In this document: one piece after another, positions 1 to 14,620 of the stretch
Numbering within the stretch: position 1 is the first letter of the stretch
Layout: every line of letters begins with the position of its first letter
DNA from: Piscicola geometra
Taxonomy: Eukaryota; Annelida; Clitellata; Hirudinida; Piscicolidae
DNA length: 64,000 nt
Assembly (NCBI GenBank): GCA_943735955.1
Contig: OX030967.1
Span: forward strand, 1,169,181 to 1,233,180
Direction of reading: 5' to 3'
Made by a program: the position numbers and the translations under genes
Notes under the pieces: model-generated
The model's input: only the letters and a program-made list of their open reading frames with translations
What the model was told of the DNA's origin: nothing
Database searches by the model: none

Positions 1-639
1 TGCCACAAGCCACCACCACCTCAATCATCTCTGCCACAAGCCACCACCACCTCAATCATCTCTGCCACAAGCCACCACCACCTCAATCATCTCTGCCACA
101 AGCCACCACCACCTCAATAATCTCTGCCACAAGCCACCACCACCTCAATCATCTCTGCCACAAGCCAACACCACCTCAATCATCTCTGCCACAAGCCACC
201 ACCACCTCAATCATCTCTGCCACAAGCCACCACCACCTCAATCATCTCTGCCACAAGCCACCACCACCTCAATCATCTCTGCCACAAGCCACCACCACCT
301 CAATCATCTCTGCCACAAGCCACCCCCACCTCAATCATCTCTGCCACAAGCCACCACCACCTCAATAATCTCTGCCACAAGCCACCACCATCTCAATCAT
401 CTCTGCCACAAGCCAACACCACCTCAATCATCTCTGCCACAAGCCACCACCACCTCAATCATCTCTGTCACAAGCCACCAGCAACTCAATCATCTCTGTA
501 ACAAGCCACCAGCAACTCAATCATCTCTGCCACAAGCCACCACCACCTCAATCATCTCTGTCACAAGCCACCAGCAACTCAATCATCTCTGCCACAAGCC
601 ACCACCACCTCAATCATCTCTGTCACAAGCCACCACCAC
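1..639. repeat. 31-bp minisatellite array
   Basis: About 20 head-to-tail copies of a 31-bp unit (TGCCACAAGCCACCACCACC followed by TCAATCATCTC), with variants CAGCAACTC and GTCACAAG in the last five or so units. The array runs off the left window edge and ends exactly at the splice donor of the adjacent minus-strand exon at 640. It therefore lies at the 5' end of an intron of the myosin-like gene. Confidence 0.95.
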
Positions 640-757
640 CTTTGTCATCGTTTTCGATCTTCTTGGTGGCGACGTTGAGTGAGTGCTGCAACTTGAGCAT
701 GTGCTTCTGAAGACCTGCACACTTCTCCTTCTCCTCCTCCAGCTGCGCCTCGATCAC
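640..757 (-). CDS. Myosin-like gene, exon h (39 codons plus 1 nt)
   Basis: Acceptor ATTGAAAG, donor CAAAG/GTGGTG. It encodes VIEAQLEEEKEKCAGLQKHM, then LKLQHSLNVATKKIENDDK. The donor GT is the first dinucleotide of the 31-bp minisatellite. It ends in phase 1, so at least one further exon lies beyond the window. Confidence 0.75.
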
Positions 758-3700
758 CTTTCAATATAATTAATTAAAACGCAGAAAAATTAAATAAATT
801 CAAATACAATACAAGACGATACTCCGGAAATGGTTATTAAGATGTTGCAAACAAGAGCAAGCTTCAAGACCACCTTGTAGTTGTGGTTTGCCTGGCGACT
901 TTCTTCGTAAACCTGCATTAGTGTGGTTGTTGAGTTATGATATTATAATTCCTAAATAAAAAGATTACAAAGTAAAAAAAATATTTTTTTAAACAAATGA
1001 TGAATTATTATTTTTAAAATTTAGGAAAAAAAGAGTCTTTTTCTTTCATTGACAGGGTCTGAAGCAGTAATTCATATCTGACAAGTATAATTCAGTCGGT
1101 AAACGGATAAAAAGTCTTCCGGATAAAAAGTCTTCGGATAAAAATTCTTCGGATAAAAAGTCCTCCGGATAAAAAACCTTCCGGATTAAAATTCTCTCGA
1201 ATAAAAAGTCTTTCGGATGAAATGTCTTCAGGATAAAAAGTCTTCAGGATAAAAAGTCTTCAAGAAGAAATTTTCATTGAAAAACTTTTTATATAATTTT
1301 AATTAATTTTAATTAATTTAAAATAATGTTTAGAAACAAATTTAATTAATAAATAATAATAAAAGACTAACTAGTTAGAGCTCTAACCAATAATTTCACA
1401 TACAACTCCGAAAGTTTCATGTCTTCTATTTGATATTTATTAATTAATTAGTCTCTTCTCAGTATTTGTTAATTAGAACATTCCCAACATTTATTCACAT
1501 TCATTAAAATTGATAAGATTATATAAAAAACACTTCTTCTTCCCGATTATTCTTTTCCTTTTGGGAGCTCTAACCACATTTCTCATAAAACTCTGAAAGT
1601 TTCATGTCTTCTATTCGAAATTTCCAACATAAGCTAAAAATATTTTAAATAACTAGTTAGTCTTTTATTTTTATTTATTTATTAACTTTGTTTCTAAAAC
1701 TTTTTTTAAATTAATTAAAATGAATAAATTATATAAAAAGTTTTTTCAATCAAAATCTCTTCTCGAAGACTTTTTAGCCTAAAGACTTTTTATCCGGAAG
1801 ACTTTTTATCCAGAAAACTTTTTATCCGGAAGACTTTTTATCCGAAGACTTTTTATCCGGAAGACTTTTTATCCGAAAGACTTTTTATCCAAAGACTTTT
1901 TATCCTAGAACCAATTCAGTCAAGACTTGAGTATCCATATTCAAATAATCTACAAGATGATTATATCAAACTTCCATGAAAATATAATGATGTTGGTACA
2001 TTTTTACAACTTTAAAGAGTTAAAACCCACCTAGATCTTTTGACCTCTATAATGGTTACTTATAAAACAACAACTTTAAAATCAAGTGCTGGTGCAAGTG
2101 TAAGGATTGATTGCCATAGATTCCAAAAGCATTCAAATTTTATCTTAGAAAATGCTTAGAGAAAATTCATCCACTATCACCATTATCATCTCAGCAGTCT
2201 TTTCCATTAGCATCATCATTATCATCATCTCAACAGTCTTTTTCATTAGCAAGTAAAGAAACCTTATTTATTGTTCATTTTACGATATATCTCGCTTCAG
2301 ATAGTTTGCCGTCATATATACCGTGAACAATCATACACCTTTAAAAAATTATTTAAAAAAGAAGTGAAGAAGCCTTAGTAATTGTTCTTTTTACGAGATA
2401 TCTCGCCTCGGATATTTTACCGAAATCTAAAGAAAATATGGCGGTTTTTGCTATTGTTAGATACCAAACATCAGCTGATTCAACAAATAAATAAACATTG
2501 CTATCAGCTGTTTTTATATTGCTCTGTCTATGCTTCCGAGTACCGTTTCTAAGATATCCCTTTTAAAGGATGTGACGCAACAGTGAGAGTGAGTGAGTGA
2601 GTGAGTGAGAGAGTGATTGAGTGAGTGAGTGAGTGAGTGAATGAGTGAGTGAGTGAGTGAATGAGTGAGTGAGTGAGTGAGTGAGTGAGTGAGTGAGTGA
2701 GTGAGTGAGTGAGTGAGTGAGTGAGTGAGTGAGAGAGTGATTGAGTGAGTGAGTGAGTGAGTGAGTGAGTGAGTGAGTGAGTGAGTGAGTGAGTGAGTGA
2801 GTGAGGGAGTGAGTGAGTGAGTGAGTGAGTGAATGAGTGAGTGAGTGAGTGAGTGAGTGAGTGAATAATTGAGTGAATGAGTGAGGACCTTGGAGGACTG
2901 TTTCATGAGCTCCTCCATAGCAGCTCTAGCCTCCAGCAGCTGCTCGTTCAAGGTGTCCTTCATCTTGGAGGCCATTGTCACCTGTGTAGTAGAGAGGGTG
3001 GTGAGGGTAAACAAGTGTGATCGATGCATTACTAGTGGCATGATGAGTTTTTTTAAATAATTTTTAAAAATACTTTTTACAATTGTTTGATTGACCATGG
3101 AAGTTAAATTAGTATGGATGAATGATGCTGAAGAACGCTGGTGAGGTTTAAAAAAATAGAAATTAAATTAAAAAATACATTTTCACAATTATAGTGAAGT
3201 TATGAGTTGAAATCAAGAGACAAAGCCTGTAGATTGATTGACGGTAACCATTGTGGAATGCTGGCATTTTTTGGGAGTTTTGAAAGTATAAAACTAACAT
3301 ATTTTGAAAAATTCAGAAAATTATCTTACTGGATCAATAAATTTTCTTTTCCAACCTCACCACACTTCTTAACCACTAACCCACATCTTGAACTCACTCA
3401 TTACTGTCAATCTTGGATTTTCCAGCATAGTACCAACGCCTTCATACATCACCTCTATCCTCCTCACACACTCACATATTTCAACACACAACTCACACTA
3501 GTCTGGTTACTGTTCAGTTGTGTTGAGAGGGAGATGTTGGTCTTCATCAGCTGGTTCTTTTGTTCAGTCATCATTTGCAACTCCTTCTGCGTTGTCTCCT
3601 GCTTCTTACGTAACTCCAGATTACTACTTTCTAGGGACTTTTTGGCTTTTTCTAGACTTATCTAAGAGGGCAACGTTGTTTTTGAATAAAGTTTAAAACA

Positions 3701-6425
3701 CTTATTTTAATCCAACACACCACAAATTACTACAGCATTGAAGCACACCACAACATCAAAACACAACAAAACACCACCTTGATCTTTTCATTGCTTTCTA
3801 ACTCTGCTTGACTGTTCTCAAACTCCCTCTGTATCAGATGCTTCTCTTTCTCTAGCCTTCATCATCATCAGTATCATCACTTTCATCAGCATCATCATTA
3901 TCATCAGCATCATCATCATTCGCATCATCACTATCATCTTCTTTATCATCATCATTTTCTTTTCCATTGAATAGTTCCGTTTTTAACATTATTATTTTTT
4001 AATCTTGCTGATTATATAATTGTTTTTGTATTTCCATTATTTTCATGTTGATCAAGAGATATAGCTCTTCTTCTATTTTTTCATTAGTGGTTTTCATGCT
4101 AGTATTTCATTTAAAAAAAAGCATCAGTACCACCATCCTGTGTTGCCACCCAGCACTACTACCCCTATTAAAACCCCTTATAACCCTCACCACCACCATT
4201 ACCTTTTTCTCTATTACTATTCACATCCACACCTCCCTTAACCATCCCACACACCCCCACACCTCCCTTCACCATCCCACACACTCCACACCTCCCTTCA
4301 CTATCCCACACACCCCAGCAACCACCCTTCACCCTCCCACTCATTCCACAACCTCCCTTCACCCTTCCACTCATCCCCACACCTCCCTTCACCCTCCCAC
4401 TCATCCCACATCCACCCTCCATCCTTCCACTCATCCCCACACCTCCGTTCACCCTTCCACTTACCCCCACAACCACCCTTCACCCTCCCACTCATCCCCA
4501 CACCTCTCTTCAACCTCCCACTCATCCTACAACCACCCTCCACCCTTCCACTCATCCCCACACCTCCGTTCACCCTCCCACTTACCCCCACAACCACCCT
4601 TCACCCTCCCACTCATCCCCACACCTCTCTTCACCCTCCCACTTACCCCACAACCACCCTCCACCATCCCACTCATTCCCACACCTCCCTTCACCCTCCC
4701 ACTTATCCCCACAACCACCCTCCACCCTTCCACTCATCCCCACACCTCCCTTCACCCTCCCACTCATTCCACAACCATCCTCCACCCTTCCACTCACCCC
4801 CACACCTCCCTTTACCCTCCCACTTACCCCCACAACCACCTTCCACCATCCCACTCATTCCACAACCTCCCTTCACCCTCCCACTTATCCCACAACTACC
4901 CTCCACCCTCCCACTTACCCCCACAACCACCTTCCACCCTCCCACTTATCCCACAACCACCCTCCACCATCCCACTCATCCCCACACCTCCCTTCACCCT
5001 CCCACTCATCCCACAACCACCCTTCACCTTCCCACTCATTCCACAACCACCCTCCACCCTTCCACTCATCCCCACACCTCCCTTCACCCTCCCACTTAAC
5101 CCCACAACCACCCTTCACCCTCCCACTCACCGATGTCTGATCTTATGCAGGTTGTCGATCTGGTCAGTGAGTTCTGCTTGTGTCTCTTGGTACTTCTTCT
5201 TCAGCGTGAGGTTCTGAACCTCGAACTGCCTGTGCGCCTCTTCATTCTCCGACTGCACCTTTGACACCTCCGACTCCTTCTTCTGCACCTGCTCGGTCTA
5301 GTGTGGAGGGAGTGGGTTGAGGAGTAATAGTTTTTTTTAATGGGCTGTGTTGAGAGAAAGAAGGCTTAGTGAGTTTGTAGTTGGGTAAAATGGTGGGTAG
5401 ACAGTTGTTAAAGAAGTGGTCGATGGGTGGTGCATGATTTGCTTGGTAGTTAATGCTTTTAGAGTTTTCTCCAAGTGAGACTCACATCAAAACGTGTAAA
5501 AAAAATTTGTTGGGATGTCACATTATAATTCTCCAACATCACATCACTATGCACACTATTTCCTTCACCACAAACCAAACTTCAACAGCACACCTACTAG
5601 CAACACTACATACCCCACAACACACAACCAAACAACACACATTACATACCCCACAACACACAACCAAACACCACGCATTACATACCCCACAACACACAAC
5701 CAAACACCACGCATTACATACCCCACAACACACAACCAAACAACACACATTACATACCCCACAACACACAACCAAACAACACACATTACATACCCCACAA
5801 CACACAACCAAACACCACGCATTACATACCCCACAACACACAACCAAACACCACGCATTACATACCCCACAACACACAACCAAACAACACACATTACATA
5901 CCCCACAACACACAACCAAACAACACGCATTACATACCCCACAACACACAATCAAACAACACACATTACATAAACCAAAACACACAATCAAACAACACAC
6001 ATTAAATATAGCACAACACACATAGTACACACTCAACCACACACAAATCACTCGCACCAGGAGCTTGCATTGGTAGCTCTCCTCCTCCAACTTCTCCGAC
6101 AAGTCATCGATCAGCTTCTGCAGAGCAACTTTCGTCTTTTCAGCCTGTGTGCAGTCGCTTCATGAAATCAACTATTGCTAATTTTAGTGTACAAGAAGCA
6201 TGCAGACCAATTATAAAACTTTGCACTAGTGCTAGTGTATAATACATTTCATGAAGCAATTGGCAATGCGTGGAGGTCTATTAAACCCACAATAAGTTTG
6301 ACCACCTTGCATAGCGCTTAGGAAATTGTGAAGTATCGAAGAAATTTGAATGACTTCCATCGACTCACCTTGATCCTCAGAGCGACCTCCGTTTCCAATT
6401 GCTGCTTCAACTCTTCCACTTGAGC
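640..6425 (-). CDS. Myosin II-like heavy chain tail (coiled-coil rod), eight exons, partial gene
   Basis: Eight short minus-strand exons join in phase: 6425-6369, 6144-6058, 5297-5131, 3856-3778, 3661-3497, 2981-2889, 912-874 and 757-640 (805 nt, about 268 codons). All have AG/GT borders and phases agree at every junction, including the split Arg codon between 5131 and 3856. The product is a continuous charged alpha-helical coiled coil with no Pro. Its register matches the myosin heavy-chain rod around QIDNLHKIRHRLEKEK (compare QIDNL...KLEKEK in muscle myosins). The family forms the dimeric tail of thick-filament or cytoplasmic myosin II; the motor domain would lie upstream, beyond 6425, and the gene continues off the left edge. 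Introns are packed with VNTRs and one foldback transposon. Paramyosin or another long coiled-coil protein is the alternative. Identity rests on remembered family sequence, so the exon set is more secure than the name. Confidence 0.72.
874..912 (-). CDS. Myosin-like gene, micro-exon g (13 codons)
   Basis: A 39-nt exon between TAATGCAG and AAG/GTGGTC encoding VYEESRQANHNYK, phase 0 to 0. It fits the coiled-coil register between exons f and h. The small size makes it less certain. Confidence 0.58.
1098..1912. mobile_element. Foldback (FB/MULE-like) transposon, copy A, with 9-bp target duplication
   Basis: The element starts GGTAAACGGATAAAAAG and ends CTTTTTATCCTAGAACC. It is flanked by a perfect 9-bp direct repeat AATTCAGTC (1089-1097 and 1913-1921). 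Both ends are inverted arrays of the motif GGATAAAAAGTCTTC (about 1098-1275 and 1762-1912). The arms continue inward as AT-rich inverted repeats (the ACTAACTAGTTAGAGC region and its partner). No coding capacity is visible. It lies in an intron of the myosin-like gene. Tandem motifs within terminal inverted repeats and 9-bp duplications are known properties of Drosophila FB elements and of the Mutator superfamily. Confidence 0.85.
2584..2886. repeat. TCAC/GTGA tetranucleotide array
   Basis: About 75 copies of GTGA (plus strand) with scattered GAGA, ATTG and AATG variants. The array ends three bases from the splice donor of exon f at 2888. Confidence 0.95.
2889..2981 (-). CDS. Myosin-like gene, exon f (31 codons)
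   Basis: CTACTACACAG acceptor, AAG/GTCCTC donor, phase 0 to 0. Peptide begins VTMASKMKDTLNEQLLEARA. The intron downstream of the donor opens directly into the TCAC tetranucleotide array, which a longer open frame reads through as Thr-His-Ser-Leu repeats. Confidence 0.72.
3497..3661 (-). CDS. Myosin-like gene, exon e (55 codons)
   Basis: CTCTTAG acceptor and GTGAGT donor at 3491-3496, phase 0 to 0. It encodes ISLEKAKKSLESSNLELRKK and then a Gln/Met-rich heptad segment ending STQLNSNQTS. The plus-strand open frame over the same interval is a shadow. Confidence 0.75.
3778..3856 (-). CDS. Myosin-like gene, exon d (26 codons)
   Basis: Starts with one phase-completing G, then LEKEKHLIQREFENSQAELE and SNEKIK. 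The acceptor (GATGAAG) lacks a good pyrimidine tract because it lies in an ATG/ATC trinucleotide stretch, so this border is the weakest of the gene. The donor is AAG/GTGGTG. Confidence 0.62.
3871..3950. repeat. ATC trinucleotide-rich tract
   Basis: Imperfect CATCAT/ATCATC run within the intron upstream of exon d. It supplies the unusual sequence around that exon's acceptor. Confidence 0.8.
4220..5130. repeat. Minisatellite of CCCTTCACCCTCCCACTCAT-type units
   Basis: About 900 bp of pyrimidine-rich units, roughly 28-32 bp each (CCCTTCACCCTCCCACTCAT followed by CCCCACACCT or CCACAACCA variants). It is intronic in the myosin-like gene and runs directly into the GTGAGT donor of exon c. The long Pro/Thr/Ser and Gly/Val/Trp frames across it on both strands are repeat translations, not genes. 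Confidence 0.93.
5131..5297 (-). CDS. Myosin-like gene, exon c (55 codons plus 2 nt)
   Basis: CACTAG acceptor and a strong GTGAGT donor. It contains the diagnostic AELTDQIDNLHKIRH segment. The donor lies on the edge of the 4.2-5.1 kb minisatellite. It ends in phase 2 (CG) and is completed by G of the next exon. Confidence 0.8.
5590..6000. repeat. 36-bp minisatellite array
   Basis: About 11 copies of a 36-bp unit (TACCCCACAACACACAACCA followed by AACAACACACATTACA), alternating between CAACACACA and CACCACGCA variants. It lies in the intron after exon b and decays into CA-rich sequence just before that exon's donor at 6057. Confidence 0.93.
6058..6144 (-). CDS. Myosin-like gene, exon b (29 codons)
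   Basis: CACACAG acceptor and CTG/GTGCGAGT donor. It encodes AEKTKVALQKLIDDLSEKLE followed by EESYQCKLL, resembling the next myosin rod heptads ([20 protein letters not shown]). Phase 0 on both sides. Confidence 0.75.
6369..6425 (-). CDS. Myosin-like gene, exon a (19 codons)
   Basis: TTTTTGCAG acceptor and AAG/GTGAGT donor flank 57 nt. The peptide AQVEELKQQLETEVALRIK aligns with the rod segment ARIEELEEELEAERTARAK of muscle myosin heavy chain. Phase 0 on both sides. Confidence 0.75.
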
Positions 6426-6429
6426 CTGC

Positions 6430-8640
6430 AAAAATAAATATTCGGTGTGTAATTTGAAAGGTCACTACAGAAGCTGTTTGACTTCAAGCTCAGATTGCAA
6501 GCATTTAAACGAGAGGTTTTTAGTATAGAAGTTCCAATGATAAAGGAACTTGTGAATATATTCACACTTCCCATACTAAGTTTGGCAAACAATTGGTGTA
6601 ATCAGATCAAGTAATACAAAACAGATGGTTGAAGATGAATGGGTTTGTACAGAAATATGAATCTTTGATCCTTGGTGAATGGTTGAGGATGGATTGGTGG
6701 TTGAGGGTGGATGGATGGTTGAAGATGAATGGATTGTTGAAGATTGATGAGAATGGGGGGATGATTATTGCTGAAGATGAATGGTAAAGGATGGTTACTT
6801 GAGAGCTGAAGAGTGTAGAGAAAGTCATTTTATAAAAACGTTGAATGTGGCTATCTCTGCTAGATTTTTCGGTAAAAGTTGTGTCTTTTACAAAATGTGT
6901 AAATATTGAGTGGTGTAATGAAGATAACTAAAGTCATTTGCAATAGTAGTTTTGAAAAATTATTTCACCTGCTTCAGTGTTATTTTGTTGTCTTAAAACT
7001 TGAAAAATTATTTTCGCGATAACTTTATTCAATTTTTACCGTTAAAAAGTAACTTTTTAAAGTTGGCGTATTTTTATTGTTGGCTTTTCAAGTTGAGTGC
7101 TCGGTGAAGGGTCTGGTGTAGCTAGACTTGGTGTTACTCTCACTTACGCTCTCATTTTGTTTGTTTGTATTTTCCTTGACTTGTTTTATCATGACGTCAT
7201 AGTTTTGTTTTGATCTTTTGCGGGGTTTAATTTATGACTTTTATTTTTTTCTATAGAAAATATTTTTCTGAGAACAGTGCGATAATTATTATCATCGTCA
7301 TCGTTATCATCACAACCATCATTATCTTTACTATAAAAACAATCATGATCATTATCATGATGAAAAATCGATAATAAAATATAAATAATATTTTCAGCCC
7401 CTTGATCGTTTTTATCATTTAAATAAAAAACATCATTAGGGGTTTTCAACGTCAAAACTAATAAATTAATTAAGAGAATAAAATATTTATTAAAAATATA
7501 ATACTCACACAAAAAGTTGTAATAGAAATATCAAAAAAAATAACAACGGCATATTGAAGCGACTAACCCTGTCATTGATGTTTGAAAGTTTGGAATTGTC
7601 CCCGTTCACCAATAAGCTCCTTGCAAACTCTGACATGAGAGCTGATGTGGTATTGTTGTTTTAGTTGTTATTGTGCTGTTGTATTTGCTGTTGTTGTTGT
7701 GGTGTTGTTTTATTTGATGTAGTTGGGGTTTTAGTTGTGGTTGATTTGATTGTAGTTGTTGCTGTTGTGGTTTTTTGTTATTGTGATTCTAATAATCGTT
7801 GTATTTTTAGTGGTTGGGATTTTGGTTGTTTTTATAGTCGTTTTGATATTTTTGGTAGTGGATATGGTATTTGATGTATTTGTAGTGGTTGTGACATTGG
7901 TTGTAGTTTTGGTGGTTAAAAGTATCCCTGATGTGTTTAATTTTAAGAATGCTTTGACGGAGAATTTATTGAAGTGCTGATTATAGTTCTAGAAGTGGTT
8001 GGTAGAGTATACGTTTCAGTGATGTTGATTGTTGGTTGGGATTTAAACTCATAACCCACCTGTTTTACAATATGTAATCCTCCAAATGAAAACAGTACAA
8101 CGAAACCTCGCTAGAATCAAATGAGACGGGATGCTATCCGTAGGTGGAGCTTCAACTCGGCTATTCGATCCTTCGATGCAACGACGACCACTACAACGAT
8201 GGAGATTGCCTGCAGTCTTCAAACGACACCACAAAAATCAACTTTGTTGAGTTTCACAGCAAAAAACTCTCGAAAAGCGAACACGTGTGAATGAGACGAT
8301 ACGTTGGAATGACGGCATGCAAAAAAGAAATAAAAATAAACTAAAAGATAATAATAGTGATGATGAAGATAAAAACAAGAACAAGAACAATAAAAACAAG
8401 AACAATGTATGCCAAAGAATGTTGTATGCGCAATTAGCAAAGAATTCTTTGTAATTTTATAAAGAGTGAAAATAAATAAATAAAATAAAAAGATGTATTT
8501 ATGAATACTTTGTCATCATTAAATAAAGAATCTTATGAAAAAGTCTATTGAAGATTGAATAGTTTTAAATTATGAGTTAAAAGCAAGAAGAAGAAGCAGA
8601 AAAAGTGTTGGATGCTGCAACAGACAGCTGCAGCATTTGA
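6430..8640. other. Non-coding stretch upstream of the myosin-like exons
   Basis: Contains a degenerate GGTTGAAGATGAATG-type repeat (6,600-6,800), ATC-rich DNA (7,265-7,350), a TTG-rich low-complexity stretch (7,650-7,920) and a unique segment (8,050-8,440). Apart from one candidate exon at about 7.6 kb, no convincing exon or RNA gene was seen. Confidence 0.55.
7569..7625 (-). CDS. Possible further upstream exon of the myosin-like gene
   Basis: Reading minus from a possible CAG acceptor near 7625, the sequence encodes FARSLLVNGDNSKLSNINDR and then meets GGTTAGTC, a plausible donor. NSKLSNIND resembles the rod segment just before the exon-a region (ELxxLNxRIEDEQ). The length is short and the acceptor ambiguous, so this is only a candidate. 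Confidence 0.3.
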
Positions 8641-8655
8641 ATTTCAATGTTGCAC

Positions 8656-9170
<515 letters not shown>

Positions 9171-10019
9171 TTTTTAAATATTTAAAAAAAAATTTAAATA
9201 CAAAAATATGGAATGGACTAAAAATTGCATAGTTATAATAATAATATTATTATATACTGGAGCAAGTGGAGCAAGACTCTCAGTGGGTTCCCTTTGGTCC
9301 GGGATTCACCAAGAAAAACTGAGAAATGGTCGTTCTGCGTTGCAGGCTCTGTTCCAAAGTCCAACAGCATGACTCCTCGTGGCACTCCATGGATAATGCT
9401 GAATGCTGAAGGGGCGAAAGCGGGTTGTTGGCGCTATAACTAACTTGACTCCCTGTTCCAGGGCTTGGAACGAAGATTGGAAATGTAGCGTGCGAAGTGG
9501 TCTAGGTATGTCTGTCTACCTATGCACAGGAAGACTGGCATCGGCGGACGGAGCGGAAGAACCACTAGATGGTCAACGGTCAAGAAGGCGATTCTCAGCA
9601 AAGCTTTGTGGAACGCTAAGGGCATGACGAGACACGAAGAACATCATGGCCATCCACTGCACCATATCCATCTCCAGCCGTCTCGACTCTGTCTTGCTAC
9701 TGGATCAAGATGGTTTCGGGCGAGAGAGTGAGATCGACGAACTGCGCAACTCTTTCTCACTTTAATCCAATTCATCGCGCAAGTCACTTTTAGTCATTCA
9801 TCACCTCATTCGACAAGTCCTGTAGCGACAGGCAAGCGACGAAGCGGCAGGTGTGGGTACACTGGGAGTCGTAGTCGTGACCCTGCACACAGGCGACTCA
9901 GGGCATTGGGTCGTTCTTTTCCGATTTGTAACAGTGGTGGAGTCCGGCAGTCCCCTGGGTGACTGAGCAGCCCTTTTCTAGAGTGGCTGACCCAGCGAAG
10001 AACGGCGTGAAACAGGTGT

Positions 10020-12575
10020 TGGCTTTACAGTTAAGACAACTCTTGTCGAGAAACTGGCAGGACTTCCCAAAGAAGTGAACGACAGGCTATTGACCATGAA
10101 ACTCTAACTGATGGGTGGAAGCAAGCACCTTACCATCATCAGCGCCTACGCCCCAACCATGACCAACCCAGATGAAGTAAAAGCAAATTTCTATGAAGAA
10201 CTTCACAATGTTATTGCCAACGCCGACGTTCCAAAGGGGGACAAACTCGTCTTGCTAGGTGACTTCAAGGCAAGAGTTCGCAAGGACCACGCTGCCTTGG
10301 AAGGAGTCTTCGGACATCATGGAGTGGGCCACTGCAACAGCAACGGCCTTCTCTTGCTCCAGACGTGTGCTGAACATGAACTTGTGATCACAAACACGAT
10401 CTTCCGCCTTCCTTCTCGTAATCGGACGTCATGGATGCACCATCGCTCAAAGCACTGGCATCTTATCGACTACGTCATCGTGAGGAAGAAGGACAGGCAA
10501 GATGTACGAGTGACCAAGTCAGTTTGAGGTGCTGAATGCTGGACACATCACCGTCTCATTATCACCAAGTTCAACATCCGCATTCGGCCGAAACGACGCC
10601 CGCAAGGCAAAAAGGTTCCCAAACGGCTGAATATCGCCAAGCTCAATTGTGCCAGCTGCAAGCAGTTTTTTGTGGACGCTTTGGAAGATCGTTTGGAATC
10701 CATCTCTCCGAATAACCAGAATGTGGAGGAAGATTGGGTGTCACTCAGAAAGCTCATTTCCACCACAGCTTTAAAGACACTGGGACCCCAGATCAAGAAG
10801 CACAAGGACTGGTTTGACGAGAACTGCGAAGTCATCAAGCAGTTATTGGATAACAACACCGTCTTCACCAAGCTTATCTCGCCAACCCCAAGTCCACGAC
10901 AAGGAAAGATGGATACATAAACATTCGCAAAACAGTGCAGTTCAAACTTCGTAAGATGCAGGACGATTGGTTGAGTAACAAAGCCAACGAGATCCAGGCT
11001 TATGCAGACAAGAAGGACTACACAATTTTTTATAACGTCGAAGCCATCAATCGTCTTCCCCAAGTGCCCACCAACGAAGCACTGGATGATCCTCCAACCT
11101 TGCACGATACCCAGGAAGCAATTCGTCTTCTTTCCAGTGGCAAAGCACCTGGTTCAGACGCTATAACAGCTGAAGTCTACAAGGAGGAGGGACCAGCCCT
11201 GACTAAAAGGCTCCACCAGTTGTACCTATTGATGTGGGAGAAAGAGACGATTTCGCAGAAATTTAGAGATGCCTCCATTATACATCTCTACAAGCAGAAA
11301 GGAAGTAGACAAGCCTGCGACAACCACAGAGGCATATCACTGCTTTCCATTGCAGGAAAGATTTTTGCCAGAATCCTGCTCAACCGCCTCACAGCCCACC
11401 TTGACCAAGGTCTCCTGCCTGAAAGTCAGTGTGATTTCCGTAAAAAACGTGAAACCATCAACATGGTTTTTGCTGCCAGGCAGCTGCAAGAAAAGTGTCA
11501 GGAGCAAAACTCTGACCTGTTTTCTACATATGTGGACCTCACCAAGGCTTTCGACACCGTCAGTAGAGAGGGTCTATGGAAGATCATGGCCAAGAACGGT
11601 TGTCTGAAGAAATTCATAGTCTTGGTGAAAAAATTCCACGATGGAATGCAAGTCAGAGTCCAGAACAGTGGAGAATCATCTGACCCTTTCCCAGTCACGA
11701 ACGGGGTCAAGCAAGGCTGCGTTCTGGCACCAACTCGGTTTAGCCTCATGTTTTCAGCCATGCTGACCGATGCCTTCAGAGATGAGGTGGTTGGTGTCAA
11801 TCTAAAGAACCGCACAGATGGCAAACTGTTCAACCTTCGGAGGTTCCAGACAAAAACCAAAGTTACGACAGACATCATCAGAGACCTGCTGTTTGCTGAT
11901 GACTGTGCCCTCAACGTTTTCTCAGAAGCCGACATGCAACGCAGCGTTAACCTGTTTTCCAGCGCCTGCACAAACTTTAGTCTGACGATCAGCACAAAGA
12001 AGACTGAAGTCCTTCATCAGCCAGCACCCGGAAAGTCCTACGTTGAGCCTAACATCGCGGTCAATGGACAAAAGCTCAACACAGTGGACCGGTTTACCTA
12101 CCTAGGCAGTACACTATCCAAAAATGTCAATATCGATGACGAAGTGAATATCAGGATTGCTAGAGCAGGTTCCACCTTTGGCAGGCTGTACCCCAACGTC
12201 TGGAACAGAAGAGGCATCACCACCAAGACAAAGCTGAAAGCATACAGGGCTGTGGTGCTCCCCACAATGCTATATGGATGTGAAACGTGGACTATATATC
12301 AACGCCATGCTAGGAAGTTGAACCACTTTCACACAACAAGCCTCAGGAAAATCCTCGGCATAAAATGGCAGTACAAAATTCCAGACACAGTGGCACTGTC
12401 CAGAGCAGGACTTTCCAGCATCTTCACCCTGCTGATGTAATCGCAGCTCCGTTGGGCAGGGCACGTAGTCCGAATGCCAGACGAGAGACTGCCAAAAAGA
12501 CTCTTCTATGATGAACTTCTGCATGCAAAGCGGTCTCAGTGTGGGCAAAAAAAACGCTTTAAAGACACTCTGAAA
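10020..12575 (+). pseudogene. LINE ORF: APE-type endonuclease plus reverse transcriptase (broken)
   Basis: The endonuclease spans about 10,020-10,600: SAYAPT, LGDFKARV (family GDFNARV) and HWHLIDYVIVRKKDRQDV are visible. An in-frame TGA lies at 10,525, and the final catalytic motif reads CWTHHRLI where TDH is expected, so the Asp is lost. A frameshift near 10,915 precedes the reverse transcriptase frame (10,935-12,440) with SSGKAPGSD, RGISLL, TKAFDTVSREG, NGVKQGC, LLFADDCA and YLGSTLS. The linker between endonuclease and RT appears shortened around 11,030. A CAA-to-TAA change at 12,438 cuts the frame inside [16 protein letters not shown]. The frame then continues to the hAT insertion. The copy is certainly inactive. 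Confidence 0.88.
12568..12575. repeat. 8-bp target site duplication, left
   Basis: CTCTGAAA, repeated exactly at 14,621-14,628, flanking the hAT element. Confidence 0.93.

Positions 12576-14620
<2,045 letters not shown>

Noticed and set aside
1..640. CRISPR-like array of regularly spaced repeats
   Set aside because: The whole 31-bp unit repeats with no variable spacers, in eukaryotic DNA next to an exon.
2514..3098. 194-codon minus frame with Thr-His-Ser-Leu repeats
   Set aside because: It joins real exon f (2,889-2,981) to its intronic GTGA array; only the exon part is credible.
4045..5217. 390-codon Pro/Thr/Ser/His frame and overlapping Gly/Val/Trp frames
   Set aside because: Repeat translation of an intronic minisatellite. 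True exon sequence on the minus strand begins at 5,131.
5453..6102. Frames of 130-190 codons across the 36-bp minisatellite
   Set aside because: Open on both strands in several phases only because the 36-bp unit is divisible by three and lacks stops.
8049..8234. 61-codon minus frame with higher GC than its flanks
   Set aside because: It may be part of an old repeat, but no domain or second copy was found to support it.
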